From: UBA935 sp031556725
GTDB taxonomy: Bacteria > Bacillota > Clostridia > Lachnospirales > Lachnospiraceae
Length of the DNA: 64,000 nucleotides
Assembly: GCA_031556725.1 (NCBI GenBank)
Contig: JAVBSL010000014.1
Coordinates: forward strand, 62,001-126,000
Direction of reading: 5' to 3'
A program made the position numbers and the translations under genes. The notes beneath the pieces were generated by a model that saw nothing but the letters and a program-made list of their open reading frames with translations, was not told where the DNA came from and did no database searches. Each line of letters opens with the position of its first letter. Within the stretch, counting starts at the first letter, position 1. Positions 43,925 through 52,176 of the stretch are shown in pieces.

Positions 43925-44029
43925 GTACAAACTGAGCAGGCGATGAACTTGATTGATATCAAGTCATGGGGCCGGGCCATAAACATGGCAGCAGAATGTA
44001 ATTATCACACATCTGTGGGACAGTAGTAT
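43925..44029 (+). ncRNA. NiCo (czcD-type) cobalt/nickel riboswitch
   Basis: The order of conserved blocks CTGAGCAGGC, GGGGCCGGGC, GGCAGCAG and TGTGGGACAG agrees with the NiCo riboswitch as I remember it. Stems close between them: P1 GTAC..ACTG with CAGT.GTA; P2 ATGA.CTTGAT with ATCAAG.TCAT; P3 CCAT with ATGG; P4 ATGT with ACAT. Known members sense Co2+/Ni2+ and turn on efflux genes by preventing termination. Here the 3' part of the aptamer is also the 5' half of a terminator (44006-44048). Confidence 0.85.
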
Positions 44030-44048
44030 GTTCCATTGGTGTGTTTTT
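44006..44048 (+). terminator. Riboswitch expression-platform terminator
   Basis: CACAC and TGGGAC (44006-44021) can pair with GTTCCA and GTGTG (44030-44043), followed by TTTTTT. Formation uses bases of P4 and the final GGGACAG, so metal-bound aptamer and terminator exclude each other, predicting an ON switch. Confidence 0.75.
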
Positions 44049-44132
44049 TATACCCATAGGAACAAACAACGTTGTATGGAGTGCCATAGAGCTATCAGAC
44101 AATTGCCAAAAGGCAAACAGGAGGTAACTTTT

Positions 44133-46664
44133 ATGACAGACTACAAGACGAACCCTAAGGGACTAAGCTCAGAAGAAGTAAAGAAACTGCAGGAAAAGTA
44201 TGGAAAGAATGAGCTTGTACAACAAAAGAATGAAAGCTTTATTAAAAAGGTATTTCACATAATTTGTGAGCCGATGTTTTTGCTTTTGATTGTTGCAGCA
44301 GTCATTTATTTTCTTCTTGGAGAACCAGGAGATGGTGCGATAATGCTTATCTTTGTTATAGCGATTATCAGCATTGACGTAATTCAAGAATGGAAAACAG
44401 ATAAAACATTAAATGCATTAAAAGATTTATCAGCACCTCATGTGACAGTTATCAGGGATGGGAAGGAAACCATCATTTCCAGCATGGATTTAGTACCGGG
44501 TGACTTGATGATGGTTCACGAAGGGGTGAAAATTCCTGCAGATGGTGTTGTTGTCAGATGCAACGATTTATGTGTTGATGAATCATCCTTGACAGGTGAG
44601 GCAGAAGGCGTATGGAAAGTAGCAAAAGAAGATTTGAGATCGTCAGATGATTATTGGCGAAGAGATTACTGCTATGCGGGAACTTTGGTGACACAAGGAC
44701 TTGCAATCGTGCTGGTTGAAAAGACCGGCACGCAGACAGAATATGGAAAAATAGGTGTTAATGTTGCATCCGCTCCTGAAGAAGCTACTCCGCTCCAAAA
44801 GCAAACCGGGGAACTGGTTAAGATCTGTGCCGGAATAGCAGCCGTATTATTTGTATTTGTTGGTGTGGTTACTTATTTTAATATACCTGACCATGTTTTA
44901 GGCGAAAGAATTATTGAAAGCATTTTGGCGGGTATTACGCTTGCAATGGCTATGATTCCGGAAGAGTTTCCGGTTGTATTAACCGTTTTTCTATCGATGG
45001 GAGCGTGGAGACTTGCACAAAAGCAGTCCCTGGTTAGAAAGCTTCCTTCGGTTGAAACCCTTGGAGCTGTATCGGTTCTGTGCGTTGACAAGACGGGCAC
45101 CATTACGATGAACCAAATGTCTGTACAGGAGACATGGTCTTTAAATGATGATGAGCATGAACTGATTGAAACAATGGGACTGGGCTGTGAAACAGATGCC
45201 TACGATCCGATGGAAAAGGCCATGATAAGTTATTGCAATGACCACGGAATCGCAAATGACCATCTGTTTGGTGGCAAGCTGGTTACTGAATATGCATTTA
45301 CAAATGAATTGAAGATGATGGGGCATGTTTGGGTTCATGATGATGAGATTATCATTGCGGCTAAGGGTTCACCTGAACAAATTTTGACAATTTGTAATCT
45401 GGACGATAAAACAAGGGGAAATGTTGAAAACAAGATTGCTGAAATGTCAGGAGAAGGTCTTCGGGTTATAGCAGTTGCAACTATGAAGCTACAGAATGAA
45501 GAGGATATTCCCGAAAAAATCACAGACTGTTCACTTACTCTGCTTGGATTAATTGGTCTTGCGGATCCGCCAAGGGATAGCGTAAAGAAGGACATCGCAA
45601 TATGTAACAAAGCGGGCATCCGTGTTGTAATGATTACCGGAGACAATGGAATAACGGCGGCATCCATTGCAAAGAAAATAGGAATGCCCAATAGTGACAA
45701 TATAATAACTGGTGACATGTTAAATGAAATGAGTGATGAAGTACTTCGTGAAAAGGTAAAAGCTGTGAGTATCTTTTCCAGAGTTATTCCGGAGCACAAA
45801 ATGCGCATTGTAAAAGCATTTAAGGGAAATGGCGAAATCGTAGCCATGACAGGAGACGGCGTAAATGATGCCCCGGCTCTGAAATATGCTGATATCGGAA
45901 TTGCTATGGGAAAACGAGGCAGTGAGGTTGCAAGAGAGGCAGCTGACCTGATTCTGATGGATGATAATTTTACCACCATAGTTGAAACCGTAAAAGATGG
46001 AAGAAGAATTTACGATAATATCAGAAAATCAGTTGGCTATATTTTTACAATTCATATTCCGATAGCACTTGCGTCACTGCTGGCTCCAATACTAAAGATT
46101 TCGCCGGCGGCAATCCTGCTTCTTCCGCTGCATGTTGTGCTCCTTGAATTAATTATCGACCCAACCTGTTCCATTGTGCTGGAACGACAACCGGCCGAAG
46201 AAGATATTATGGACAGAAAACCTCGTAATCCAAAAGAAAAGCTATTGACTCCCGGCTTGTTTGTAAAAAGCATAATTCAGGGATTAGTGATTTTTGCAGC
46301 ATCCTTTGGCGCTTATTATATAACATTGGGCAATCATGCAGAGAATGCACCAAATGCCAGAGCTATGGGACTTGTCATAATTATGTTTTCCAATTTGTTT
46401 TTGGTACAGGTAAATAGTTCAAATCATGATTTTGTATTCCAAACTATCGGAAGGCTTATGAAAGATAAGGTTATGTGGGCAGTTAACGTTTTCACAATTG
46501 TGGGTATAGTTATAATGCTTTACACACCGTTAGCCCGATTCCTTAAATTTGAGCCATTGTCGGCAATGCAGTTCCTTCAGGCGGTTGTAATAGCTGGAGC
46601 GGCAGTATTGTGGTATGAACTTGTAAAATTAGTAAAAATCAAGAGTATCATTAGAAGTTTATGA
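44133..46664 (+). CDS. Cation-translocating P-type ATPase, probable Co2+/Ni2+ efflux pump under NiCo riboswitch control
   Basis: P2-type ATPase (843 aa). Actuator loop LCVDESSLTGEAE, membrane motif MIPEEFPVVLT, phosphorylation site CVDKTGTITMNQ, nucleotide-binding domain, and hinge MTGDGVNDAPALKYADIGIAM are all present; helices follow at the C-terminus. The sequence is of the calcium-ATPase class (PEEFP where many have PEGLP) rather than the CPx heavy-metal class, so substrate would be guessed as Ca2+ without the leader. The riboswitch argues for cobalt/nickel export. ATG 44133 follows GGAGG; an in-frame ATG at 44028 lies inside the terminator and is rejected. Confidence 0.88.
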   Translation: MTDYKTNPKGLSSEEVKKLQEKYGKNELVQQKNESFIKKVFHIICEPMFLLLIVAAVIYFLLGEPGDGAIMLIFVIAIISIDVIQEWKTDKTLNALKDLSAPHVTVIRDGKETIISSMDLVPGDLMMVHEGVKIPADGVVVRCNDLCVDESSLTGEAEGVWKVAKEDLRSSDDYWRRDYCYAGTLVTQGLAIVLVEKTGTQTEYGKIGVNVASAPEEATPLQKQTGELVKICAGIAAVLFVFVGVVTYFNIPDHVLGERIIESILAGITLAMAMIPEEFPVVLTVFLSMGAWRLAQKQSLVRKLPSVETLGAVSVLCVDKTGTITMNQMSVQETWSLNDDEHELIETMGLGCETDAYDPMEKAMISYCNDHGIANDHLFGGKLVTEYAFTNELKMMGHVWVHDDEIIIAAKGSPEQILTICNLDDKTRGNVENKIAEMSGEGLRVIAVATMKLQNEEDIPEKITDCSLTLLGLIGLADPPRDSVKKDIAICNKAGIRVVMITGDNGITAASIAKKIGMPNSDNIITGDMLNEMSDEVLREKVKAVSIFSRVIPEHKMRIVKAFKGNGEIVAMTGDGVNDAPALKYADIGIAMGKRGSEVAREAADLILMDDNFTTIVETVKDGRRIYDNIRKSVGYIFTIHIPIALASLLAPILKISPAAILLLPLHVVLLELIIDPTCSIVLERQPAEEDIMDRKPRNPKEKLLTPGLFVKSIIQGLVIFAASFGAYYITLGNHAENAPNARAMGLVIIMFSNLFLVQVNSSNHDFVFQTIGRLMKDKVMWAVNVFTIVGIVIMLYTPLARFLKFEPLSAMQFLQAVVIAGAAVLWYELVKLVKIKSIIRSL

Positions 46665-46710
46665 GGCTTTAATCAATAATATGGATGCATTTTGCAATAT
46701 TTATTAAATC

Positions 46711-46753
46711 AAGGCAGAGCAAATAACAGTGTTTGTTAGTTGTTCTGCTTTTT
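46711..46753 (+). terminator. Probable terminator after the P-type ATPase
   Basis: AAGGCAGA...CAA pairs with TTG.TCTGCTT, followed by TTTT. Positions 46754-46873 hold no gene. Confidence 0.6.
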
Positions 46754-46873
46754 ATTGACTGTCTTTATTGAATAAAGATTAAAGTTTTATTTGGTGCCAG
46801 AGAACAGGCTGCATTTGATATTTCTGTCTATAAAGAGTCAATTTTAAAAAGTTATAAAAAATCGTTGTACCTA

Positions 46874-46902
46874 TTGACATTACAACGAGGAAGTGATAAT
46901 GT
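46874..46902 (+). promoter_or_regulatory. Promoter of the flavin protein-macrodomain-sirtuin operon
   Basis: TTGACA (46874-46879) with TAATGT (46897-46902) at 17 bp. The first bases, TTGACATTACA, are also found at the rrf2 promoter (48985). Confidence 0.6.
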
Positions 46903-46905
46903 ATA

Positions 46906-46928
46906 GATGTAACATAAATGATTACATC
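46906..46928. promoter_or_regulatory. Operator ATGTAA-N9-TTACAT, copy 1
   Basis: GATGTAA (46906-46912) and TTACATC (46922-46928) form an inverted repeat with a 9-bp spacer just after the -10 box. The same arrangement occurs at 48976-48997 upstream of the Rrf2 gene. Confidence 0.7.
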
Positions 46929-46954
46929 AAAAAAACAATATGGAGGTAAACAAC

Positions 46955-47350
46955 ATGAAGAAAGTAGTAGATTTTTTACAGGCAAACCCGGTACAGTACT
47001 TAGCAACAGTAGGCAGAGATGGAAAGGCAAAATGCAGACCTTTTATGTTCTGCCACGAGCAGGAAGGTAAACTGTGGTTTTGCACAAACAATACGAAAGA
47101 CGTATACAAAGATATGCAGGCCAATCCGGAAGTGGAAATTTCCGTATCCTCACCTGAATATGCCTGGATCCGCTTAGCAGGGAAGGCCGTATTTGAAGAT
47201 AACAAGGCGGTAAAAGAGGGATGTATGGCCAATCCCATTGTAAAAGGGCAGTACCAGACCGCAGATAACCCGATTTTTGAAGTGTTCTATCTGGAAAATG
47301 CACATGGAATGATAGCCGATTTTTCCGGTAATCCGCCTTTTGAGTTTTAA
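46955..47350 (+). CDS. Pyridoxamine 5'-phosphate oxidase-like FMN-binding protein
   Basis: Small split-barrel flavoprotein (131 aa). The block VDFLQANPVQYLATVGRDGK then AKCRPFMFCHEQEGKLWFCT is characteristic of the PPOX/FMN-binding family. Members bind FMN or F420 and reduce assorted small molecules; the substrate is unknown. ATG 46955 is 8 nt after GGAGG. It is the first gene of an operon with a zinc macrodomain and a class M sirtuin, suggesting a role in redox stress linked to ADP-ribosylation. Confidence 0.8.
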   Translation: MKKVVDFLQANPVQYLATVGRDGKAKCRPFMFCHEQEGKLWFCTNNTKDVYKDMQANPEVEISVSSPEYAWIRLAGKAVFEDNKAVKEGCMANPIVKGQYQTADNPIFEVFYLENAHGMIADFSGNPPFEF

Positions 47351-47369
47351 TGTCCGGATGGAAGAAGAT

Positions 47370-48146
47370 ATGAACCAAAATGAACGCAGACAATATTTGT
47401 TACAAGAGCTTTTAAGAGAAGAAAAAGGGTATCATATAGAAATTCCCGCCCAGGCAGAAGAGCAAAACCAACTGCTGCGCGGACTGATGAATATCAGACC
47501 GCCTAAAAGAATCGGAAAAGAGTTCCTGGATATTCAGGATGAGTACCTGAAGGAAGAAACCAAAAGAAAAGGGATTACCGAATTGGAGGAACTGACGCCG
47601 ATTAAACAGGGAATCCATCTTTGGCAAGGAGACATTACCACCCTTCGCTGTGATGCCATCGTAAATGCAGCCAATAGTGGCATGACCGGTTGCTATGTGC
47701 CTAATCATAGATGTATTGACAACTGCATCCATTCTTTTAGCGGTATTCAATTGCGGATTGCCTGCGCCGAGCTCATGGAGAAGCAGGGGCATGAAGAAGC
47801 AACCGGAAAGGCCAAGATAACACCGGCCTACAATCTGCCCTGTAAATATGTGCTGCACACAGTAGGACCGATTATTACCGGCCGATTGCAGAAAGAGGAT
47901 TGTGAGTTACTGGCATCCTGCTATCGTTCCTGCCTGGAACTGGCGGCGGAGAAGAGTTTGGAGAGTGTGGCATTCTGCTGTATTTCAACAGGGGAGTTTC
48001 ATTTTCCCAATGATAAGGCGGCAGAAATAGCAGTAAAAACAGTGAAGGAATTTATGCAAAAAAACACAAGCGTAAAGAAGGTGATATTTAATGTTTTCAA
48101 AGACTTTGATCAAGAAATCTATAACCGATTACTCAGAGCAGATTAA
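47370..48146 (+). CDS. Zinc-containing macrodomain protein, protein-ADP-ribose hydrolase
   Basis: Macrodomain protein (258 aa) of the group encoded next to class M sirtuins, which removes ADP-ribose from modified proteins. After an N-terminal helical part (about 1-75), the macro core starts GDITTLRCDAIVNAANSGMT, followed by the zinc site GCYVPNHRCIDNCIH (Cys/His/Cys) and YNLPCKYVLHTVGPIITG. VAFCCISTGEFHFPNDKAAE is the phosphate-binding loop. ATG 47370 has GGAAGAAG close upstream; ATG 47358 is an alternative. It overlaps the sirtuin gene by 56 nt. Confidence 0.88.
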   Translation: MNQNERRQYLLQELLREEKGYHIEIPAQAEEQNQLLRGLMNIRPPKRIGKEFLDIQDEYLKEETKRKGITELEELTPIKQGIHLWQGDITTLRCDAIVNAANSGMTGCYVPNHRCIDNCIHSFSGIQLRIACAELMEKQGHEEATGKAKITPAYNLPCKYVLHTVGPIITGRLQKEDCELLASCYRSCLELAAEKSLESVAFCCISTGEFHFPNDKAAEIAVKTVKEFMQKNTSVKKVIFNVFKDFDQEIYNRLLRAD

Positions 48147-48981
48147 GCAGTTGCGAAAAGAAATAAAGGAAGCAGATGCCATTGTGATCGGAGCCGGGGC
48201 AGGACTTTCCACTTCTGCCGGATTTACCTACTCAGGAGAGCGGTTTGAGAAATATTTTGCGGATTTTATTGATAAATATCATATCCCGGATATGTATTCC
48301 GGTGGCTTTTATCCGTTTGAAACGTTGGAAGAGTACTGGGCCTGGTGGAGCAGACATATCTATTATAATCGCTATATCGATGCACCCAACCTGGTTTATC
48401 AGAAGCTTTATTCACTTGTGAAAGAAAAAGACTATTTTGTGCTGACAACGAATGTTGACCATATGTTTCAAAAAACCGGATTTGACAAAAACAGGCTCTT
48501 TTATACTCAGGGCGATTATGGATTATTCCAATGCTCAAAGCCTTGTCACCATCATACCTATGATAATGAGAATGTGATCAGGGAAATGGTAGAACAGCAA
48601 AGAGACATGAAAATACCCTCGGAACTCATCCCCAAATGTCCCATCTGCCATAAACCCATGACGGTGAACTTACGCTGCGATGGTACGTTTGTGCAGGATC
48701 AGGGATGGGAAGCAGCCTGTGGCAGATACGAGGAATTTTTGACCGGGCACGATAAGAAACACATTTTGTTTCTGGAATTAGGTGTAGGGGCGAATACCCC
48801 CGGTATTATCAAATATTCATTCTGGCAAATGACTTCAAAAAACAGGCAGGCGGTTTATGCATGTATTAATTATGGAGATGCAGTTGCACCAAGTGAAATA
48901 GGAAAACAGTCCATATGCATTGACGGGGATATTGGGGAGGCTCTGGAGCAACTAACAACGAATCAAAGTAATGAAATGTAA
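48091..48981 (+). CDS. Class M sirtuin (SirTM), protein ADP-ribosyltransferase
   Basis: Sir2-fold protein (296 aa). NAD-binding motifs: IVIGAGAGLSTSAGFTYSGE and LTTNVDHMFQKTGFD; zinc Cys pair in KCPICHKPMTVNLRCDG; LFLELGVGANTPGIIKY. Its insert YHIPDMYSGGFYPFETLEEY and pairing with a zinc macrodomain match class M, whose members in staphylococci and streptococci ADP-ribosylate a lipoylated GcvH-L carrier. No GcvH-L or lipoate ligase gene is here, so the target differs or is encoded elsewhere. ATG 48091 follows AAGGTGAT and lies inside the macrodomain gene. Its stop is part of the next operator. Confidence 0.9.
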   Translation: MFSKTLIKKSITDYSEQIKQLRKEIKEADAIVIGAGAGLSTSAGFTYSGERFEKYFADFIDKYHIPDMYSGGFYPFETLEEYWAWWSRHIYYNRYIDAPNLVYQKLYSLVKEKDYFVLTTNVDHMFQKTGFDKNRLFYTQGDYGLFQCSKPCHHHTYDNENVIREMVEQQRDMKIPSELIPKCPICHKPMTVNLRCDGTFVQDQGWEAACGRYEEFLTGHDKKHILFLELGVGANTPGIIKYSFWQMTSKNRQAVYACINYGDAVAPSEIGKQSICIDGDIGEALEQLTTNQSNEM

Positions 48982-48997
48982 GGATTGACATTACATC
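48976..48997. promoter_or_regulatory. Operator ATGTAA-N9-TTACAT, copy 2
   Basis: ATGTAA (48976-48981) and TTACATC (48991-48997), 9-bp spacer, same as 46906-46928. It covers the sirtuin stop codon and overlaps the -35 box of the rrf2 promoter. Confidence 0.7.
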
Positions 48998-49013
48998 GAA
49001 ACAAAGATAAAAT
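48985..49013 (+). promoter_or_regulatory. Promoter of the rrf2 gene
   Basis: TTGACA (48985-48990) and TAAAAT (49008-49013), 17-bp spacer. The MITE target duplication begins within the -10 box, so the element lies in the 5' untranslated region. Confidence 0.65.
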
Positions 49014-49017
49014 GAAC

Positions 49018-49160
49018 GTAACTATTCAGAACCAAGCTCGAAAACCTGCGGTTTTCTCACTGTTTGGCTCTCGCCAAATAGAAATATTTAAAAATTGCTC
49101 TTAGAAAGCGAGCTTTCACGATCTATTTTCAAATATTTCTGCTTGGTTCTGAACAGTTAC
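49018..49160. mobile_element. 143-bp MITE-like element with 20-bp terminal inverted repeats and 8-bp target duplication
   Basis: GTAACTATTCAGAACCAAGC (49018-49037) is the inverse of 49141-49160 with one mismatch. The direct repeat AAATGAAC flanks it exactly (49010-49017 and 49161-49168). Inside are several hairpins (GAAAACC..GGTTTTC, TTTGGC..GCCAAA, GAAAGC..GCTTTC) and inner AGAAATATTT/AAATATTTCT arms. It has no reading frame. The GTAA terminus and 8-bp duplication fit an IS66-related non-autonomous element; that assignment is inference. Confidence 0.85.
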
Positions 49161-49190
49161 AAATGAACACAGGAAAGAGAGGAAGGTTTT

Positions 49191-49619
49191 ATGCAAATAT
49201 CAAGCAGATTTACGATCGCCATACATATGCTTGCCTGTATGGATACGTTTAAAGATGAATATAAAATAACCAGTGATTTCCTGGCGTCCAGTATTAATGT
49301 AAATCCGGTTATTATCCGCAAACTATTGCTGCAGTTAAAAGCGGCGGAACTGATCGAAGTCAAACGGGGCCCGGGCGGGGCGACGATTGCAAAACCTTTG
49401 AAAACAATCACATTTTTTGATGTATACCGGGCAGTGGATTGTGTGGAAGAGAATACCCTATTTCATTTTCACGAAAATCCCAACCCCGATTGTCCGGTAG
49501 GAAAGAATATTCATGGAGTTTTGGACGATAAACTGTTGCGGATCCAGAATGTGATGGAACAGGAATTGAAACGTATCACACTGGCTGACATAAAAACTGA
49601 TTTGGGAAAAATGATATAG
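49191..49619 (+). CDS. Rrf2-family transcriptional regulator, YwnA-like
   Basis: Winged-helix regulator of 142 aa: start MQISSRFTIAIHMLACMDTF, recognition region LASSINVNPVIIRKLLLQL and wing RGPGGATIAKPL. The three-Cys cluster motif of IscR/NsrR is absent; only one Cys remains in the C-terminal part (NPDCPVGKNI), as in YwnA-type members, so an iron-sulfur cluster is unlikely, and a thiol or another signal may be sensed. A shared operator at its own promoter and at the PPOX-macro-sirtuin promoter suggests it controls both. Confidence 0.87.
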   Translation: MQISSRFTIAIHMLACMDTFKDEYKITSDFLASSINVNPVIIRKLLLQLKAAELIEVKRGPGGATIAKPLKTITFFDVYRAVDCVEENTLFHFHENPNPDCPVGKNIHGVLDDKLLRIQNVMEQELKRITLADIKTDLGKMI

Positions 49620-49654
49620 AAAAGTGTAAGCTGTCTTTTTGAATAAAATTTGGC

Positions 49655-49697
49655 GGGACAAATAACAATGCGATTGCAGTTATTTGTCCCTTTTTTG
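49655..49697 (+). terminator. Intrinsic terminator after rrf2
   Basis: GGGACAAATAAC (49655-49666) and GTTATTTGTCCC (49679-49690) form a perfect 12-bp stem, followed by TTTTTT. Confidence 0.9.
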
Positions 49698-49751
49698 TCG
49701 TGAATATATCGTAAGTATATTGATAAAATTGTGTAATTATTTGAGTGGATA

Positions 49752-49760
49752 TGTTATAAT
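49752..49760 (+). promoter_or_regulatory. Extended -10 promoter of the CtpE-like gene
   Basis: TGTTATAAT is an extended -10; the best -35 at 17 bp is the weak TGTAAT (49732-49737). The coding start is 47 bp downstream. Confidence 0.45.
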
Positions 49761-49806
49761 AATGTGGAATTTTTATACATGAAAGAGAGGAATACAATAA
49801 CATACT

Positions 49807-52176
49807 ATGAACAAGATAAGAGAAAATGTTTTAAATGGTCTTACAGTGGATGCGGTAGAGGAACAAGTAAGGCTTGGGAATGTAAATACGATGCCGGAAC
49901 AATCGGGAAAAAAAATCAAAGATATTATCATGGGGAATATTTTCACCTACTTTAACGGTATATTTTGTTTAATCGCATTGCTTTTGATTGCTGCTCAATC
50001 TTTTCGCAGCCTCACCTTTTTGCCGGTTATTATTGTTAATATTGTTATCGGCATTGTTCAGCAGCTCAGAGCAAAAAGCGTATTGGACAACTTATCGCTG
50101 TTATCCATGGCAGAATACAAAGCAATCAGGGAGGGTCAGGAGATAAGCGTCCCCTTTGATAAGCTGGTTCTCAGTGATGTCATTATACTGGAAAGCGGAC
50201 AGCAGATTCCGGCCGATGCTGAGGTACTTGAAGGGGAAGTGCTGGTGAATGAAGCACTGCTTACCGGTGAATCAGATGAGATCAATAAGAAAAGCGGATC
50301 AAACCTGATGTCGGGAAGCTTTGTTGTGTCCGGCAGCTGCCATGCCAGATTAGTCTGTGTGGGAGCTAATTCTTATGCCGCCAAGCTTACCGCAAAGGCA
50401 AAGGAAATTAAAGAAAAACCGTCCGAAATGATTCATGATATTAATCTGATCATCAAGATTGTCGGTATTATAATTATTCCCATAGGTTTAGCGTTATATT
50501 GTGAAGCGATATACATAAATCAAAACACTTTTTCCGAAGCGATAGTATCTATGGTTGGAGCTGTTATCGGTATGATTCCGGAGGGATTATACTTGCTGGT
50601 TACGGTAGCACTGGCACTCAGCGCAACGCGTCTTGCAAAAAGACAGGTATTGCTTCATGACATGCGCAGTACCGAAGCACTTGCAAGAGTAGACGTGCTG
50701 TGCGTTGATAAAACAGGTACGATCACGGATAATGAAATGAAAGTAGCCGAGGTTCTTGCTCCTGTAAACGGAGTCGAAGATAGAATGGTGGAATCGGAAA
50801 AATTGCTGGCGCAATATGTCCATACCATCAGCGATTCCAACAGTACGGCCAAGGCACTTTGCAATTATTATAAAGAACAGGAAAAGCTCCAGGTTGTTTC
50901 GATGATGCCTTTTAACTCAAAGAGCAAATATTCCGAAATTGTAGTCGAGGGAATGACCTACCGGTTAGGTGCCCCGGAATTCCTTTTAAGTAAAACAGCA
51001 TTAGAGGAAAATCAACTTTTGTTAGAGGAACATGCAAAAAAAGGAGAACGTATCCTTTCATTTGTAAATGTTTTGGATGACCAGACAGAACCGCTTCTTT
51101 TTATTTGTATTATGAATAGTTTGCGTCCCAATGTAAAAGAAACATTTGCATATCTCGCAAGTCAGGAAGTGACAGTTAAAGTTATATCCGGTGATAATCC
51201 GCTTACCGTAGCGGAAATAGCAGCAGCCGTCGGGATACCTGATGCTGAAAAATATATTGATGCAACCATGCTGGAAACTCAAAAAGATTATGAAGACGCA
51301 GTTGAAAAATATACGGTTTTCGGGCGGGTAAAACCGGAGCAAAAAAAGGAACTTGTACTGGCGATAAAGGCAAGCGGTTTAAAGGTAGCCATGACAGGAG
51401 ACGGTGTTAACGATATTCTGGCGATGAAAGAGGCGGATTGTTCAATTGCCATGGGAGCCGGGAGCGATGCGGCGCGACAGGCAGCACAAGTAGTGCTGAT
51501 GGATTCAGACTTTTCACATATGAAGGAAATTATTTCCGAAGGACGACGCAATATAAATAACATTACGCGTTCGGCAACTCTTTTTCTTTATAAGAATCTG
51601 TTTTCAATGTTGCTGGCAGCGTTTTCCATTATCAATGCCTTCAGCTACCCACTGAAGCCGTCACAGGTATCTTTGATTTCGATGTTTAACATCGGAATTC
51701 CGGCTTTTCTGCTTGCTCTTGAAGCAAATGAAAAGAAGCAGAAAAGCCGGTTTTTACATGAGGCATTGTTCCAGTCATTGCCTGCGGCTTTGACCTCATT
51801 TTTCTCAATTGCCGCAATGGTGGTATTTGGACAGACCTTTGGGATTTCAGCAGATGACGTAGGAATTGCAAGTACATTTCTGCTTTCTGTCGTAGGATTT
51901 ATGATTTTGCATCGCATTTGCATGCCGATGAATCGATATCGTTCATTTGTATTTATTTGCAGTATTATCGGATTGATTTTCTGCTCCTACAATTTTAATA
52001 CACTTTTTGATATTAAGGCGGTTTCGGTAAGCTGTATTATGTTGGTAACAGTATTTGCTATTGCGGAAGAATCGGTTATGAGAAATCTGACTCGCTGGTT
52101 CAGCTTTGCCAGAAAGAAACTATTATCCTCATCTCCTTCTGCGCCGATGGGTATAAGCAACAAATACAATCGTTAA
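49807..52176 (+). CDS. Cation P-type ATPase, CtpE-like (possible Ca2+ transporter)
   Basis: P-type ATPase of 789 aa. Actuator LVNEALLTGESDEINK, membrane motif GMIPEGLYLLVTVALALS, phosphorylation site CVDKTGTITDNEMK and hinge MTGDGVNDILAMKEADCSIAM (NDILAMKEAD replaces the common NDAPALKxAD) match the CtpE group, a mycobacterial member of which is linked to calcium uptake. The N-terminus lacks metal-binding domains. It has its own promoter and ends tail to tail, overlapping the convergent surface-protein gene by 48 bp. Confidence 0.85.
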   Translation: MNKIRENVLNGLTVDAVEEQVRLGNVNTMPEQSGKKIKDIIMGNIFTYFNGIFCLIALLLIAAQSFRSLTFLPVIIVNIVIGIVQQLRAKSVLDNLSLLSMAEYKAIREGQEISVPFDKLVLSDVIILESGQQIPADAEVLEGEVLVNEALLTGESDEINKKSGSNLMSGSFVVSGSCHARLVCVGANSYAAKLTAKAKEIKEKPSEMIHDINLIIKIVGIIIIPIGLALYCEAIYINQNTFSEAIVSMVGAVIGMIPEGLYLLVTVALALSATRLAKRQVLLHDMRSTEALARVDVLCVDKTGTITDNEMKVAEVLAPVNGVEDRMVESEKLLAQYVHTISDSNSTAKALCNYYKEQEKLQVVSMMPFNSKSKYSEIVVEGMTYRLGAPEFLLSKTALEENQLLLEEHAKKGERILSFVNVLDDQTEPLLFICIMNSLRPNVKETFAYLASQEVTVKVISGDNPLTVAEIAAAVGIPDAEKYIDATMLETQKDYEDAVEKYTVFGRVKPEQKKELVLAIKASGLKVAMTGDGVNDILAMKEADCSIAMGAGSDAARQAAQVVLMDSDFSHMKEIISEGRRNINNITRSATLFLYKNLFSMLLAAFSIINAFSYPLKPSQVSLISMFNIGIPAFLLALEANEKKQKSRFLHEALFQSLPAALTSFFSIAAMVVFGQTFGISADDVGIASTFLLSVVGFMILHRICMPMNRYRSFVFICSIIGLIFCSYNFNTLFDIKAVSVSCIMLVTVFAIAEESVMRNLTRWFSFARKKLLSSSPSAPMGISNKYNR

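Noticed and set aside
43921..44050. yybP-ykoY manganese riboswitch before the P-type ATPase
   Set aside because: The conserved blocks and stem order fit the NiCo class, not yybP-ykoY.
44028..44132. ATG start extending the P-type ATPase by 35 codons
   Set aside because: It falls inside the riboswitch terminator; ATG 44133 follows a clear GGAGG.
45335..45979. 214-codon minus-strand frame
   Set aside because: It is a shadow of the conserved cytoplasmic domain of the P-type ATPase.
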